Below, piece by piece: positions 52,228 to 61,142 of a stretch of DNA of 64,000 nt. The position numbers and the translations under genes are program-made. The DNA comes from an uncultured Lachnospiraceae bacterium (GTDB lineage Bacteria > Bacillota > Clostridia > Lachnospirales > Lachnospiraceae). The first letter of the stretch is position 1; each line of letters begins with the position of its first letter. The notes beneath the pieces are model-generated. The model was not told the origin of the DNA. It searched no databases and worked only from the letters and a program-made list of their open reading frames with translations. The stretch is taken from contig CAKREB010000001.1 of NCBI GenBank assembly GCA_934317005.1, positions 186,001-250,000 on the forward strand. Reading direction: 5' to 3'.

Positions 52228-52328
52228 ATTCAAAGAAAGAAGGTTGAGGAAAAAATACCTCAGTGTAAAATAAGATTACTGACTTTGCACGGTTAGTAAA
52301 AATCTTATTGAACAGAGAGGTATCTACA
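52228..52328 (+). ncRNA. Candidate bridge-RNA region of the IS110 element, copy 1
   Basis: The leader before the transposase folds into TGAGG/CCTCA and a long interrupted stem AATAAGATT...AATCTTATT enclosing ACTGAC/GTTAGT. IS110 elements are known to encode a bridge RNA in this place with guide loops for donor and target. The role here is inferred from position and foldability only. Confidence 0.4.
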
Positions 52329-53048
52329 ATGAAGTATAACACACAAAACAAGAAAATTGCATCTATAACTGAAAAAACTTTGATCATTGGAATTGATGTT
52401 GGAAGTCAGACGCATTACGCAAGGGCATTTGACTGGCGCAACTACGAATACTCCAGAAAAGCGTTTTCATTCAGCAATGATGAATCCGGCTTTTTGGCGT
52501 TTAAGGCATGGATGGATGAGATTGCTGAAAGGCATCACAAGGAGAAGGTGATCCCGGGCATGGAGCCGACAGGGCATTACTGGTTTAATCTTGGAGCGTT
52601 TCTGCAGGAACAGGGGATGCGCGTAGTGCATGTGAATCCGCATCATGTGAAAAAATCGAAGGAACTGGATGATAACAATCCGAACAAAAATGACCGCAAA
52701 GATCCTAAGACGATCGCTGCACTGGTAAATGAAGGAAGATTTTCCTATCCGTATATTCCAACCGGGATCTATGCGGAGATCAGAAATCTGTCCAACCTGA
52801 GATTTCAGACACAGGAAGAGATCACCAGGATCAAGAACCGGATCGCACGCTGGTTCAGCATTTATTTCCCGGAATATAAAGAAGTATACGGGAAACCGGA
52901 TGCCATCAGCGGTATGATGGTGTTAAAGCAGGCACCGCTGCCGGAAGATATCGTACGGCTTGGTGTAAACGGCATCAATCAGATATGGCGGAATGTTAAG
53001 CTGAGAGCAGCAGGATTAAAGAGGGCAAAGACCCTGACGAGGAGCTAA
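52329..53048 (+). pseudogene. IS110 transposase, N-terminal RuvC-like part only (copy 1)
   Basis: This 239-residue product is about 60% of a usual IS110 transposase (about 400 residues). The DEDD RuvC-like domain is complete: GIDVGSQTHYA (D), IPGMEPTGHYWF (E) and NKNDRKDPKTIAALV (two D). The C-terminal transposase domain with the serine nucleophile is absent, because the frame stops at ...AKTLTRS. AGAGAGGTATC precedes the ATG. The second copy at 58264 is identical and stops at the same codon, so the loss came before the duplication. Confidence 0.85.
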
Positions 53049-53383
53049 GCTGACACCCTGGTTATGGATAGGCGGGACGAAGGAAGTGAGGACTCTCTGG
53101 AGAGTGAGATGATCCTGGTAGACACGGGAGGTACGTCGCCATAGAGGGAAGGGTATACACAAGGCCATTTAAGACGAGCAGTACAGACGTTTTAATTCGT
53201 GTACCCGAAAACCACTATTTTCGCACTAGATGCATAGAAATATCCATGACAATGGCTCATTTATCTGAGAAACAATTAACAAAATCCCTTATTTTAAGGG
53301 AAAAAAGACTTGACTATGTAGGGATGATAATAAATATTTTTGATGAAATGAATTGAAAGGCATAAAATGGATATGACATTAGC

Positions 53384-53412
53384 TTGTAGCTTTTGAGACT
53401 TTAGGATATAAT
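53384..53412 (+). promoter_or_regulatory. Promoter of the toxin-antitoxin pair
   Basis: TTGTAG, 17 bases, TATAAT. GAAAGGAG lies about 30 bases downstream, just before the antitoxin start. Confidence 0.7.
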
Positions 53413-53456
53413 ATTCATATGAAAAATGATAATATAATTTTGAAAGGAGTGATCTT

Positions 53457-53627
53457 ATGGCAACAGCAACAAGTAGCCCTGTAATTGAAAAGGAAAATAC
53501 AGATGCAGCAAAGTTGGAATTGTATCGTTTGATAGGTGAGGGATACAAAGCTATGCAAGAAGGTAGGGTTAGCTCCATTGATGATGTATGTGAGCGGATA
53601 AAAAAGAGGAGAGCAGAGCGTGACTAA
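53457..53627 (+). CDS. Small antitoxin of a RelE/ParE-type module
   Basis: This is a 56-residue protein beginning MATATSSPVIEKENTD and continuing LELYRLIGEGYKAMQEGR, then SIDDVCERIKKRRAERD. The pattern LI-EGY-AM-EGR...ID-V is typical of short antitoxins paired with RelE/ParE toxins in Firmicutes. GAAAGGAGTGATCTT precedes the ATG. Its stop overlaps the toxin start by eight bases, which supports translational coupling. It is short and easy to miss. Confidence 0.8.
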   Translation: MATATSSPVIEKENTDAAKLELYRLIGEGYKAMQEGRVSSIDDVCERIKKRRAERD

Positions 53628-53934
53628 AGTGGTTTTTACACAACCAGCAGAATACGATTTGACAGATATTGAGTATTATATATTTTTTGAGTTGGAAAAC
53701 CCACAAGCATCTGATAGAACTGTCGATGGGATTGTTGAGACGATAAAGTCTCTAACAACATTTCCTACTGGCTATCCGTTGGTACGAGATACATTGCTAA
53801 AAAATGTAGGGGTGCGGATGACATATTTTGAGAATTATAATATTTTTTATAGTTACAATGAGAGGGAAGATGTAATATATATTATTCGTATCTTATATAA
53901 TCGTGCTGATTGGCAGAATATATTACATAAGTAA
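53620..53934 (+). CDS. RelE/ParE family toxin
   Basis: This is a 104-residue toxin of the RelE/ParE superfamily. It begins (GTG start) TKVVFTQPAEYDLTDIEYYI and has the family core KSLTTFPTGYPLVRD, RMTYFENYNIFYSYNE and VIYIIRILYNRADWQNIL, the last being the conserved C-terminal strand and helix. RelE members cut mRNA at the ribosome and ParE members poison gyrase; which one applies here is not clear. It is coupled to the antitoxin by an eight-base overlap. It sits inside the segment bracketed by the two IS110 copies. Confidence 0.88.
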   Translation: MTKVVFTQPAEYDLTDIEYYIFFELENPQASDRTVDGIVETIKSLTTFPTGYPLVRDTLLKNVGVRMTYFENYNIFYSYNEREDVIYIIRILYNRADWQNILHK

Positions 53935-53999
53935 CAATGTAACCTTAAAAATTAATACAATAGTTCTATACGGATAATGTGGCTGGAAAGTTAGAGAAA

Positions 54000-54137
54000 A
54001 TGATGAATATTGCAAAACAGAAGATGCCGGAAAGTACTGTTTTGGATTATTTGAAAAATGTTCTTGAAAGCATGTTGAAACAGGCAGATTTTATTATGTA
54101 TCAAGAGAAACAACAGTATCATCTTCAGAATGGGTGA
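54000..54137 (+). CDS. Small ORF or gene remnant (45 aa)
   Basis: The frame reads MMNIAKQKMPESTVLDYLKN and ends QADFIMYQEKQQYHLQNG. It looks like the helical C-terminus of a larger protein whose start is lost, since an in-frame stop lies 39 bases upstream and no ribosome site is seen. I do not recognise the parent. It may be non-functional. Confidence 0.3.
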   Translation: MMNIAKQKMPESTVLDYLKNVLESMLKQADFIMYQEKQQYHLQNG

Positions 54138-54242
54138 TAGCAACCACCGTACAAAGGAAGACTGTGAAAGCAACCTAGTGGTGACGCCACTAAGAATTGC
54201 ATAAGCAATTCTGGCAGAGCAGGAAAGGATTACAGGAGTCAT

Positions 54243-56114
54243 ATGGAAAAAATCAATAAAGAATACCCGATTTTAAGCAATTGGAAGTTTGTGTTTAAAG
54301 AAATGTACGACCTAGACCACAAGTATCCTTGGTATATTGCAGTACGATCGGTAGCAGGATTTTTGGCGCCGTTTATTGCAGCAATCATACCAAGTGCGGC
54401 GATCAGCATGGTCGAAAAAAAGGCAGATTTTTTGACTTTTTTTGGAGTAATGCTGGCGTTTGTGCTGGGAAATATGATTATGGGGATCGTATCGACAAGG
54501 TACGATTTTTTGATTAAAAAGAAAAATTACAAGGTGCAGTTTCAGTCTGTTCAGAAGAAAGTGATCAGCAAAATTATGACAGTGGATTACCAAATTCTGG
54601 AGAGTGCAGAAGGAAAACGAGCAGCGGATGGTGCAAAATACAGTTACTCGGAGGAATGGAATGGTTGGAGCCGCATTATGGATATGTTTACGCCATTCGC
54701 ATTTAATCTGTTGGGAATTATCGTATATACGATCATACTGATTCCAAAATGCCCTTGGGTACTGCCGATTTTTGCGATTATGAGCATTATGAATGTGATG
54801 ATCGAGAAGAAAATTGCGCAACGAGGTTATCGGAAATATAGAGAGACAATTTGGGAGACAGATTCCAGAGTGGAGTATTTTTTTCAGAGGAGTACATCCG
54901 CTACGGACGGCAAAGACATTCGTTTGTATCGCATGGAAAAGTGGTTTGTGGATGTCATGAAAACACTGGTTCAGAGACGAATGAAAGTCTGGAAACGCGT
55001 GGAGATGTATTATTTTCTGCCGCATCTGTCGGACACGATCTGGTCGCTCGTGCGTGACATCATTGCGTATACGGTGTTGGTGAATCAGTTTTTGGCAGGA
55101 GAAATGAATGCGACCACATTTACTTTTTATTTGGGAATTATTACCGGTTTTGCAGGCTGGCTGAATGGCGGTAATATGGGAGACGGTTTTGTTCGCGCTA
55201 ACAGTGAAATGATCCGTTGCAACTGGGGCATTAACGACTGCCGCAGTTTTATGGAGTTAAGAGATTCGGAGCATACAGTAGAGAAAGAGAATCCGGAAAA
55301 CACTTGTGCTAAAAAGGGGACAGACAAAATGGCAAACGGTATTACGCTTGAGTTTAAGAATGTATGTTTTCGTTATCCCGGTGCAAAACAGGATGTGATA
55401 CATAATCTGAATCTCAAGGTAAAGGCAGGCGAAAATATTGCGCTGGTGGGAGTAAACGGAGCTGGCAAGACCACTTTAGTGAAGTTGTTGTGCGGTTTTT
55501 ATCATCCCAATGAAGGACAGATCTTGATCGATGGCAGGAAGATTTCTGATTATTCAGAGACAGAATATCGCAAATTAGTCGGAGCAGTATTTCAAGACAT
55601 GATGGTGATGGCAACTTCGGTAGCAGAAAATATCGCCTGTGAAAAACAGGAAAATATTGATGAACCAAAACTGCGAACGGCAATGCAGCTTGCAGATATT
55701 GAGGATAAGGTTCTATCTTTGCCAAAGAAGGAAAAGACAGCGGTTACCAACTTTTTGGATAAGGATGGCGTGTTGTTTTCGGGCGGAGAATTGCAGCGCA
55801 TATTGCTAGCGAGAGCATTATATAAGGACGCACCGCTTTTGCTGTTAGACGAGCCGACTAGTGCGCTGGATCCTTTGGCAGAGACGGCGATTTACGAACA
55901 GTATCACCGGTTATCGGAAGGGAAAACGACAATTTTTATTTCCCATCGCTTGGCGAGTACCAAATTCTGCGACCGCATCATTTATTATGAAAATGGTCAG
56001 GTGAAAGAAGACGGCACGCACGATGAATTAATGAAAAAGAATGGTGCATATGCCAAGATGTTTGAAATACAAAGTCAATACTACAATGAGAAGGGCGGTG
56101 ATTCCGATGAGTAA
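54243..56114 (+). CDS. ABC exporter half-transporter 1
   Basis: This 623-residue protein has membrane helices in residues about 30-330 and an ATPase domain in about 365-600. Walker A is GVNGAGKTT, the signature FSGGELQR, Walker B LLLLDEPTSALD and the H-loop FISHRLAS, so the ATP site looks active. The N-terminal domain (WKFVFKEMYDLDHKYPWYIA, AFVLGNMIMGIV) resembles the Firmicutes ABC pairs that often export peptides. AGGAGTCAT precedes the ATG. Its stop overlaps the next gene's start by eight bases, so the two form a dimer pair. Confidence 0.9.
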   Translation: MEKINKEYPILSNWKFVFKEMYDLDHKYPWYIAVRSVAGFLAPFIAAIIPSAAISMVEKKADFLTFFGVMLAFVLGNMIMGIVSTRYDFLIKKKNYKVQFQSVQKKVISKIMTVDYQILESAEGKRAADGAKYSYSEEWNGWSRIMDMFTPFAFNLLGIIVYTIILIPKCPWVLPIFAIMSIMNVMIEKKIAQRGYRKYRETIWETDSRVEYFFQRSTSATDGKDIRLYRMEKWFVDVMKTLVQRRMKVWKRVEMYYFLPHLSDTIWSLVRDIIAYTVLVNQFLAGEMNATTFTFYLGIITGFAGWLNGGNMGDGFVRANSEMIRCNWGINDCRSFMELRDSEHTVEKENPENTCAKKGTDKMANGITLEFKNVCFRYPGAKQDVIHNLNLKVKAGENIALVGVNGAGKTTLVKLLCGFYHPNEGQILIDGRKISDYSETEYRKLVGAVFQDMMVMATSVAENIACEKQENIDEPKLRTAMQLADIEDKVLSLPKKEKTAVTNFLDKDGVLFSGGELQRILLARALYKDAPLLLLDEPTSALDPLAETAIYEQYHRLSEGKTTIFISHRLASTKFCDRIIYYENGQVKEDGTHDELMKKNGAYAKMFEIQSQYYNEKGGDSDE

Positions 56115-57975
56115 GCATGCGATCAGCAATGAAAAAGAATCTGCAGGGGTGATCATAAAGAAATTTATGCATGTCATCGGGATCAATCATCGGCTATGCA
56201 AGTGGATCCTGCCTTGTAATCTTGGAAAAAATATTATTATGGCGGGTCTGCCTTATGTGGGCATTGTATACGGCTGCAATATCTTAAATGCATTAGTTGC
56301 ACGGGAAGCGAAGGGACATATCATGAATATGGTCTACCAACTTTTGGCAATCACTTTTGCAATGACGCTTCTGTACCATATTTTGGACAAAGCGGGAAAT
56401 GCGATGCGAGATAATATTCGTTACCGGATCAAGGCGGATATATCCAGTAAAGCTGCAAGCCTAGATTATCAAGATCTTGAGTCGCAGGATAGTATGCAGC
56501 TTTTGACTGCAGCGTTAGAGGGCGAAAAAGAAAGCGGTGGTATTTACTGGTTTTCGGATAAATTAGGCGTGCTGATCGGTGATGTTGCATCTATCTTTTA
56601 TGCCTTTGTTGTGCTTGTTCCAATTTTGACACAGCAACAGCATTTGACCGGAAATGGTGTGATGCAGATCTTAAATTCTAAGTGGATCATATATCTTATT
56701 TTCCTGTTAAATCTGTTTTCTATGTTTCTTTTTATGTGGATATCCAAGAAGGGCAACAAAAAGCAGTATGAAATTTATGAGGAAAGTTTGGATGCGATTC
56801 GTAAGGACGATTATTTTTATCGCGAGATCCTCAGCAAATATGCGACAGGTAAGGAGATACGTCTGTATGCCTTAAAGGATTTGCTGCTGAGGGATATGAC
56901 GAAAGTATGGGATGAAAAGTGCAATATTCAGGACAGGAAGCTAGACATTCAGGAAAAGATCCGAATCCGTTATTTGATCGTACAGGCGTTGCTTTTAGTG
57001 ATTTCCTATACGGTGATCGGAGTCAGAGGCGTTAATGGGATGATCACGGGAGCGGAAGTGGTCAAGTATGTATCGGCACTAACGGCACTCGGAGGCGCTT
57101 GTCAATATATGGTAGATCATTTTGAAACGGTGTTGCTTAATATGCAGTATTTGCATCATTATTACGAATATCTGCAGTTGCCAAATCGCAAACAGACGGG
57201 TGGAAAACCTACGGCTGATCTACCTCCACAGGATCTGGTGATTACCTTTGAGGATGTAAGTTTTAAGTATCCCGGTGGTAAAAAGGATAGTTTAGAGCAT
57301 GTTAATCTCACATTTCACTATGGAGAAAAAATTGCGCTGGTAGGTCCGAATGGTGCCGGAAAAACGACCTTGATCCTGTTACTGTGTCGACTGTATGAGC
57401 CAACACACGGGCGTATTTTGCTAAATGGGATCGATATTCGTGAATATGATTATGAAGAATATTTAGCAATGTTTGGTGTGGTATTTCAGGATTTCAAACT
57501 GTTCGCTATGACAGTAGCAGAAAATGTTGCTGCCAGTGAGGAGTACGATGAGCGGGAGATTGAAGAGGTTTTGGAGAAAGCAGGTATTTGGGAGCGTGTC
57601 CAGAAAATGGAACAGGGAATCCATAATCCATTGTATAATGTTGGTATTAAAGGTGTTGAAGTGTCCGGCGGTGAGGCACAGAAAATTGCTATTGCGCGCG
57701 CCTTATATAAGAAAGCACCTTTTATCATTTTGGACGAGCCAACCAGTGCATTAGACCCTATGGCGGAATATGAAATTTATTCAAGTTTTGACCGATTGAT
57801 CCAAGATAGAATGGCGGTATACATATCCCATAGAATGTCAAGCTGTCGTTTTTGCCAACGGATTATTGTGTTAAAAGACGGACAGGTGCAGGAGCAGGGA
57901 ACACACGAAGAATTGCTAGAAAAAGACGGAATTTACGCTATGATGTGGAATGCGCAGGCACAAAACTATCAATAG
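56107..57975 (+). CDS. ABC exporter half-transporter 2
   Basis: This is a 622-residue partner of the preceding gene, with membrane helices in about 40-320 and an ATPase domain in about 370-600. Walker A GPNGAGKTT, signature VSGGEAQK, Walker B IILDEPTSALD and H-loop YISHRMSS are complete. The start at 56107 is set by the eight-base overlap with the previous stop and an AAGGGCGG ribosome site. Unlike the 36592/38330 pair, both subunits look catalytically competent. The cargo is unknown, and no precursor peptide gene is seen next to it. Confidence 0.9.
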   Translation: MSKHAISNEKESAGVIIKKFMHVIGINHRLCKWILPCNLGKNIIMAGLPYVGIVYGCNILNALVAREAKGHIMNMVYQLLAITFAMTLLYHILDKAGNAMRDNIRYRIKADISSKAASLDYQDLESQDSMQLLTAALEGEKESGGIYWFSDKLGVLIGDVASIFYAFVVLVPILTQQQHLTGNGVMQILNSKWIIYLIFLLNLFSMFLFMWISKKGNKKQYEIYEESLDAIRKDDYFYREILSKYATGKEIRLYALKDLLLRDMTKVWDEKCNIQDRKLDIQEKIRIRYLIVQALLLVISYTVIGVRGVNGMITGAEVVKYVSALTALGGACQYMVDHFETVLLNMQYLHHYYEYLQLPNRKQTGGKPTADLPPQDLVITFEDVSFKYPGGKKDSLEHVNLTFHYGEKIALVGPNGAGKTTLILLLCRLYEPTHGRILLNGIDIREYDYEEYLAMFGVVFQDFKLFAMTVAENVAASEEYDEREIEEVLEKAGIWERVQKMEQGIHNPLYNVGIKGVEVSGGEAQKIAIARALYKKAPFIILDEPTSALDPMAEYEIYSSFDRLIQDRMAVYISHRMSSCRFCQRIIVLKDGQVQEQGTHEELLEKDGIYAMMWNAQAQNYQ

Positions 57976-58082
57976 AATGAAAATGATAAAATAGTGTTAT
58001 TTTCCATAAGGATAATGGAATCATCAGCGAGAGTGCTATGCTATAATCGGTGCAAAGAGAAACAATTTGCAACGAAGATCAG

Positions 58083-58122
58083 AATGTCAAACGGGAAGTG
58101 TTTCTTTCTGTTTGACATTTTG
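58083..58122 (+). terminator. Possible terminator after the ABC pair
   Basis: AATGTCAAAC and GTTTGACATT form a 10-bp stem, followed by TTTTGATT. It lies just upstream of the second IS110 copy and may once have been part of the uvrC upstream region. Confidence 0.6.
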
Positions 58123-58162
58123 ATTATATGAGGAGCTTGCTGTATAATTAAAAATACAGAGG

Positions 58163-58263
58163 ATTCAAAGAAAGAAGGTTGAGGAAAAAATACCTCAGTG
58201 TAAAATAAGATTACTGACTTTGCACGGTTAGTAAAAATCTTATTGAACAGAGAGGTATCTACA
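58163..58263 (+). ncRNA. Candidate bridge-RNA region of the IS110 element, copy 2
   Basis: Its sequence and folding potential are identical to those of the copy 1 leader at 52228-52328. The same caution applies. Confidence 0.4.
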
Positions 58264-58983
58264 ATGAAGTATAACACACAAAACAAGAAAATTGCATCTA
58301 TAACTGAAAAAACTTTGATCATTGGAATTGATGTTGGAAGTCAGACGCATTACGCAAGGGCATTTGACTGGCGCAACTACGAATACTCCAGAAAAGCGTT
58401 TTCATTCAGCAATGATGAATCCGGCTTTTTGGCGTTTAAGGCATGGATGGATGAGATTGCTGAAAGGCATCACAAGGAGAAGGTGATCCCGGGCATGGAG
58501 CCGACAGGGCATTACTGGTTTAATCTTGGAGCGTTTCTGCAGGAACAGGGGATGCGCGTAGTGCATGTGAATCCGCATCATGTGAAAAAATCGAAGGAAC
58601 TGGATGATAACAATCCGAACAAAAATGACCGCAAAGATCCTAAGACGATCGCTGCACTGGTAAATGAAGGAAGATTTTCCTATCCGTATATTCCAACCGG
58701 GATCTATGCGGAGATCAGAAATCTGTCCAACCTGAGATTTCAGACACAGGAAGAGATCACCAGGATCAAGAACCGGATCGCACGCTGGTTCAGCATTTAT
58801 TTCCCGGAATATAAAGAAGTATACGGGAAACCGGATGCCATCAGCGGTATGATGGTGTTAAAGCAGGCACCGCTGCCGGAAGATATCGTACGGCTTGGTG
58901 TAAACGGCATCAATCAGATATGGCGGAATGTTAAGCTGAGAGCAGCAGGATTAAAGAGGGCAAAGACCCTGACGAGGAGCTAA
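58264..58983 (+). pseudogene. IS110 transposase, N-terminal RuvC-like part only (copy 2)
   Basis: The product is identical to that of 52329-53048, ending at the same LTRS and stop. The RuvC-like residues are intact and the C-terminal serine domain is absent. Two identical short forms suggest either recent movement with help from a full-length element elsewhere, or recent duplication or conversion between the copies. Confidence 0.85.
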
Positions 58984-59270
58984 GCTGACACCCTGGTTAT
59001 GGATAGGCGGGACGAAGGAAGTGAGGACTCTCTGGAGAGTGAGATGATCCTGGTAGACACGGGAGGTACGTCGCCATAGAGGGAAGGGTATACACAAGGC
59101 CATTTAAGACGAGCAGTACAGACGTTTTAATTCGTGTACCCGAAAACCACTATTTTCGCACTAGATGCATAGAAATATCCATGACAATGGCTCATTTATC
59201 TGAGAAACAATTAACAAAATCCCTTATTTTAAGGGAAAAAAGACTTGACTATGTAGGAAGGAAAACAGAA

Positions 59271-61142
59271 GTGTTTGATATAGAGGAAGAATTAAAAAAA
59301 TTGCCGGCAAAGCCCGGGGTATATCTGATGCATGACAAAAAGGATGCCATTATCTATGTGGGAAAAGCAATCAGCCTAAAAAACCGCGTGCGTCAGTATT
59401 TTCAGGCGAGCCGGCGTGTGACACCAAAGATACAGCAGATGATCGCACATATCGACCATTTTGAATATATTGTGACAGATTCTGAGGTAGAGGCACTTGT
59501 GCTTGAAAATAATCTGATCAAGGAATATATGCCGCGCTACAATACAATGCTAAAGGATGACAAGACGTATCCTTTTATCCGCGCTACGGTGTATGAAGAT
59601 TATCCACGCCTGATCTACTGCAGAGAGCAAAAGAGAGATCGTTCCCGTTACTTTGGGCCGTTTACCAGCCCGACTACGGCAAAGAATGCGATTGAGATGG
59701 CGCAAAAGATCTATCATGTACGTTCGTGCAGCCGTGTTCTGCCAAGAGATGAGGGAAAGGCAAGACCGTGTCTGAACTATCATATCAAGCAATGTGATGC
59801 GCCTTGTCAGGGATATATTTCAAAGGAAGCCTATCGGGAGAATTTTGAAAAGGCACTAAAGCTTCTGGAAGGGGATTATCGGGAAGTGATCGGTGTTTTG
59901 CAGGAGAAGATGGAAAGAGCCGCTGAGAATTTGGAGTTTGAAGAGGCAGCCAATTATCGTGATATGATAGAAAGCGTCAAGAAGGTGGAAATCCGTCAGA
60001 AGATTACGGATTTCGGCGGTGTTGACAGGGATATTATTGCTGTGGCAGCTACGGATCAGGAAGCGGTGGTACAGGTCTTTTTTGTGCGGGAAGGAAAACT
60101 GATCGGCAGAGATCATTTTCATCTGAATGGAATCGGAGGAGATTCGCAGGATGAGATTTTACAGTCTTTTGTGAAGCAGTTTTATGCCGGAACACCTTTT
60201 ATTCCGCGCGAAGTCATGTTAGAATATGAGATACAGGATACGCATCTGATCGAAGAGTGGCTGACACAGAGAAGAGGCAGCAGAGTACATGTGCTTGTGC
60301 CGAAAAAAGGACAGAAAGAACGTCTGATGGAGCTGGCACATAAAAACGCAGCATTAGTTCTGACGCAGGATAGCGAAAAGATTAAGCGTGAAGAAGAACG
60401 TACTGCCGGCGCGATGCAGCAGATCTGTGGCTGGTTGGGACTTTCCGGCGTGAGCAGGATAGAGTCCTATGATATTTCCAATATCAATGGATTTCAGTCG
60501 GTAGGTTCGATGGTTGTCTTTGAAGATGGCAAGCCAAAGAAAAGTGATTATCGTAAGTTTCGTATTCAGACCGTTCAGGGACCGGATGATTATGCAAGCA
60601 TGGACGAGGTGCTTAGCAGACGTTTCCGGCATGGATTGGAAGAGAAGAAAGAGCTGGAAGGCAAAGAGTGGAGTGAAGAATTAGGAAGCTTTACCCGTTT
60701 TCCGGATCTGATCATGATGGACGGTGGAAAGGGGCAGGTTCATATTGCGGAGCAGGTTTTAGCACGTATGGGGCTTGCGATACCGGTCTGTGGTATGGTA
60801 AAGGATGACAGGCATCGTACCAGAGGACTGTTCTTTCAGGATCGGGAGATGCCGATTCAGGTCAATAGCGAGGGCTTTCATCTGATGACAAGGATTCAGG
60901 ATGAGGTTCACCGGTTTGCGATTGAATATCATCGTTCTCTGCGTAGTAAAGCACAGGTAAAATCGGTATTAGATGACATTCCGGGAATAGGACAGACAAG
61001 AAGAAAAGCATTAATGCGTTATTTTAAATCATTAGAAAAGATTCGCGAGGCGTCCGTTGAGGAGTTAAAGGAAGCAGATGCCATGAATGAGCGTGCTGCA
61101 CAGAGCGTCTATGCGTTTTTTCACAAAAAGGAGGGAAATTGA
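59271..61142 (+). CDS. uvrC: UvrABC excinuclease subunit C
   Basis: This 623-residue protein cuts DNA on both sides of damage in nucleotide excision repair. It has the N-terminal GIY-YIG nuclease (PGVYLMHDKKDAIIYVGKAI), a UVR motif (EKMERAAENLEFEEAANYRD near 225), the RNase H-like C-terminal nuclease (ESYDISNINGFQSVGSMVVF; DLIMMDGGKGQVH) and a helix-hairpin-helix end (LDDIPGIGQTRRKALMRYF). The GTG at 59271 is the true start, with GGAAGG upstream. An upstream in-frame ATG would add 30 residues that come from the IS110 end. The element has replaced the native promoter distance. The next gene overlaps its stop. Confidence 0.96.
   Translation: MFDIEEELKKLPAKPGVYLMHDKKDAIIYVGKAISLKNRVRQYFQASRRVTPKIQQMIAHIDHFEYIVTDSEVEALVLENNLIKEYMPRYNTMLKDDKTYPFIRATVYEDYPRLIYCREQKRDRSRYFGPFTSPTTAKNAIEMAQKIYHVRSCSRVLPRDEGKARPCLNYHIKQCDAPCQGYISKEAYRENFEKALKLLEGDYREVIGVLQEKMERAAENLEFEEAANYRDMIESVKKVEIRQKITDFGGVDRDIIAVAATDQEAVVQVFFVREGKLIGRDHFHLNGIGGDSQDEILQSFVKQFYAGTPFIPREVMLEYEIQDTHLIEEWLTQRRGSRVHVLVPKKGQKERLMELAHKNAALVLTQDSEKIKREEERTAGAMQQICGWLGLSGVSRIESYDISNINGFQSVGSMVVFEDGKPKKSDYRKFRIQTVQGPDDYASMDEVLSRRFRHGLEEKKELEGKEWSEELGSFTRFPDLIMMDGGKGQVHIAEQVLARMGLAIPVCGMVKDDRHRTRGLFFQDREMPIQVNSEGFHLMTRIQDEVHRFAIEYHRSLRSKAQVKSVLDDIPGIGQTRRKALMRYFKSLEKIREASVEELKEADAMNERAAQSVYAFFHKKEGN

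Larger units (their letters stand above)
52196..53322 (+). mobile_element. IS110-type element, copy 1 (shortened)
   Basis: A segment of about 1.1 kb occurs twice in the window in the same orientation (here and at 58131-59257). By eye the copies differ at only two bases, both in the first 27 (52204 and 52222), and are identical from 52223 to 53322. There are no terminal inverted repeats. Both edges carry GG (AGAGG at the left, GTAGG at the right), which fits the IS110 habit of joining at a dinucleotide core. The transposase is cut short, and about 270 non-coding bases follow it. Confidence 0.8.
58131..59257 (+). mobile_element. IS110-type element, copy 2 (shortened), upstream of uvrC
   Basis: This is the second copy of the repeat at 52196-53322, offset by 5,935 bases. 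Its right edge (GTAGG) abuts AAGGAAAACAGAAGTG, the ribosome site and start of uvrC. Its left part follows AATACAGAGG. Removing the element would join ACAGAGG to AAGGAAAAC, a plausible original uvrC leader. The last codons of the element read openly into uvrC. Confidence 0.8.

Noticed and set aside
52196..53322. Intact IS110 element
   Set aside because: The transposase is only 239 residues and lacks the C-terminal serine domain, so the element cannot be called autonomous.
59181..59270. Longer uvrC starting at an ATG inside the IS110 end
   Set aside because: The extra 30 residues come from the element (the same bases occur at 53246-53322), and the native GTG has a good ribosome site.
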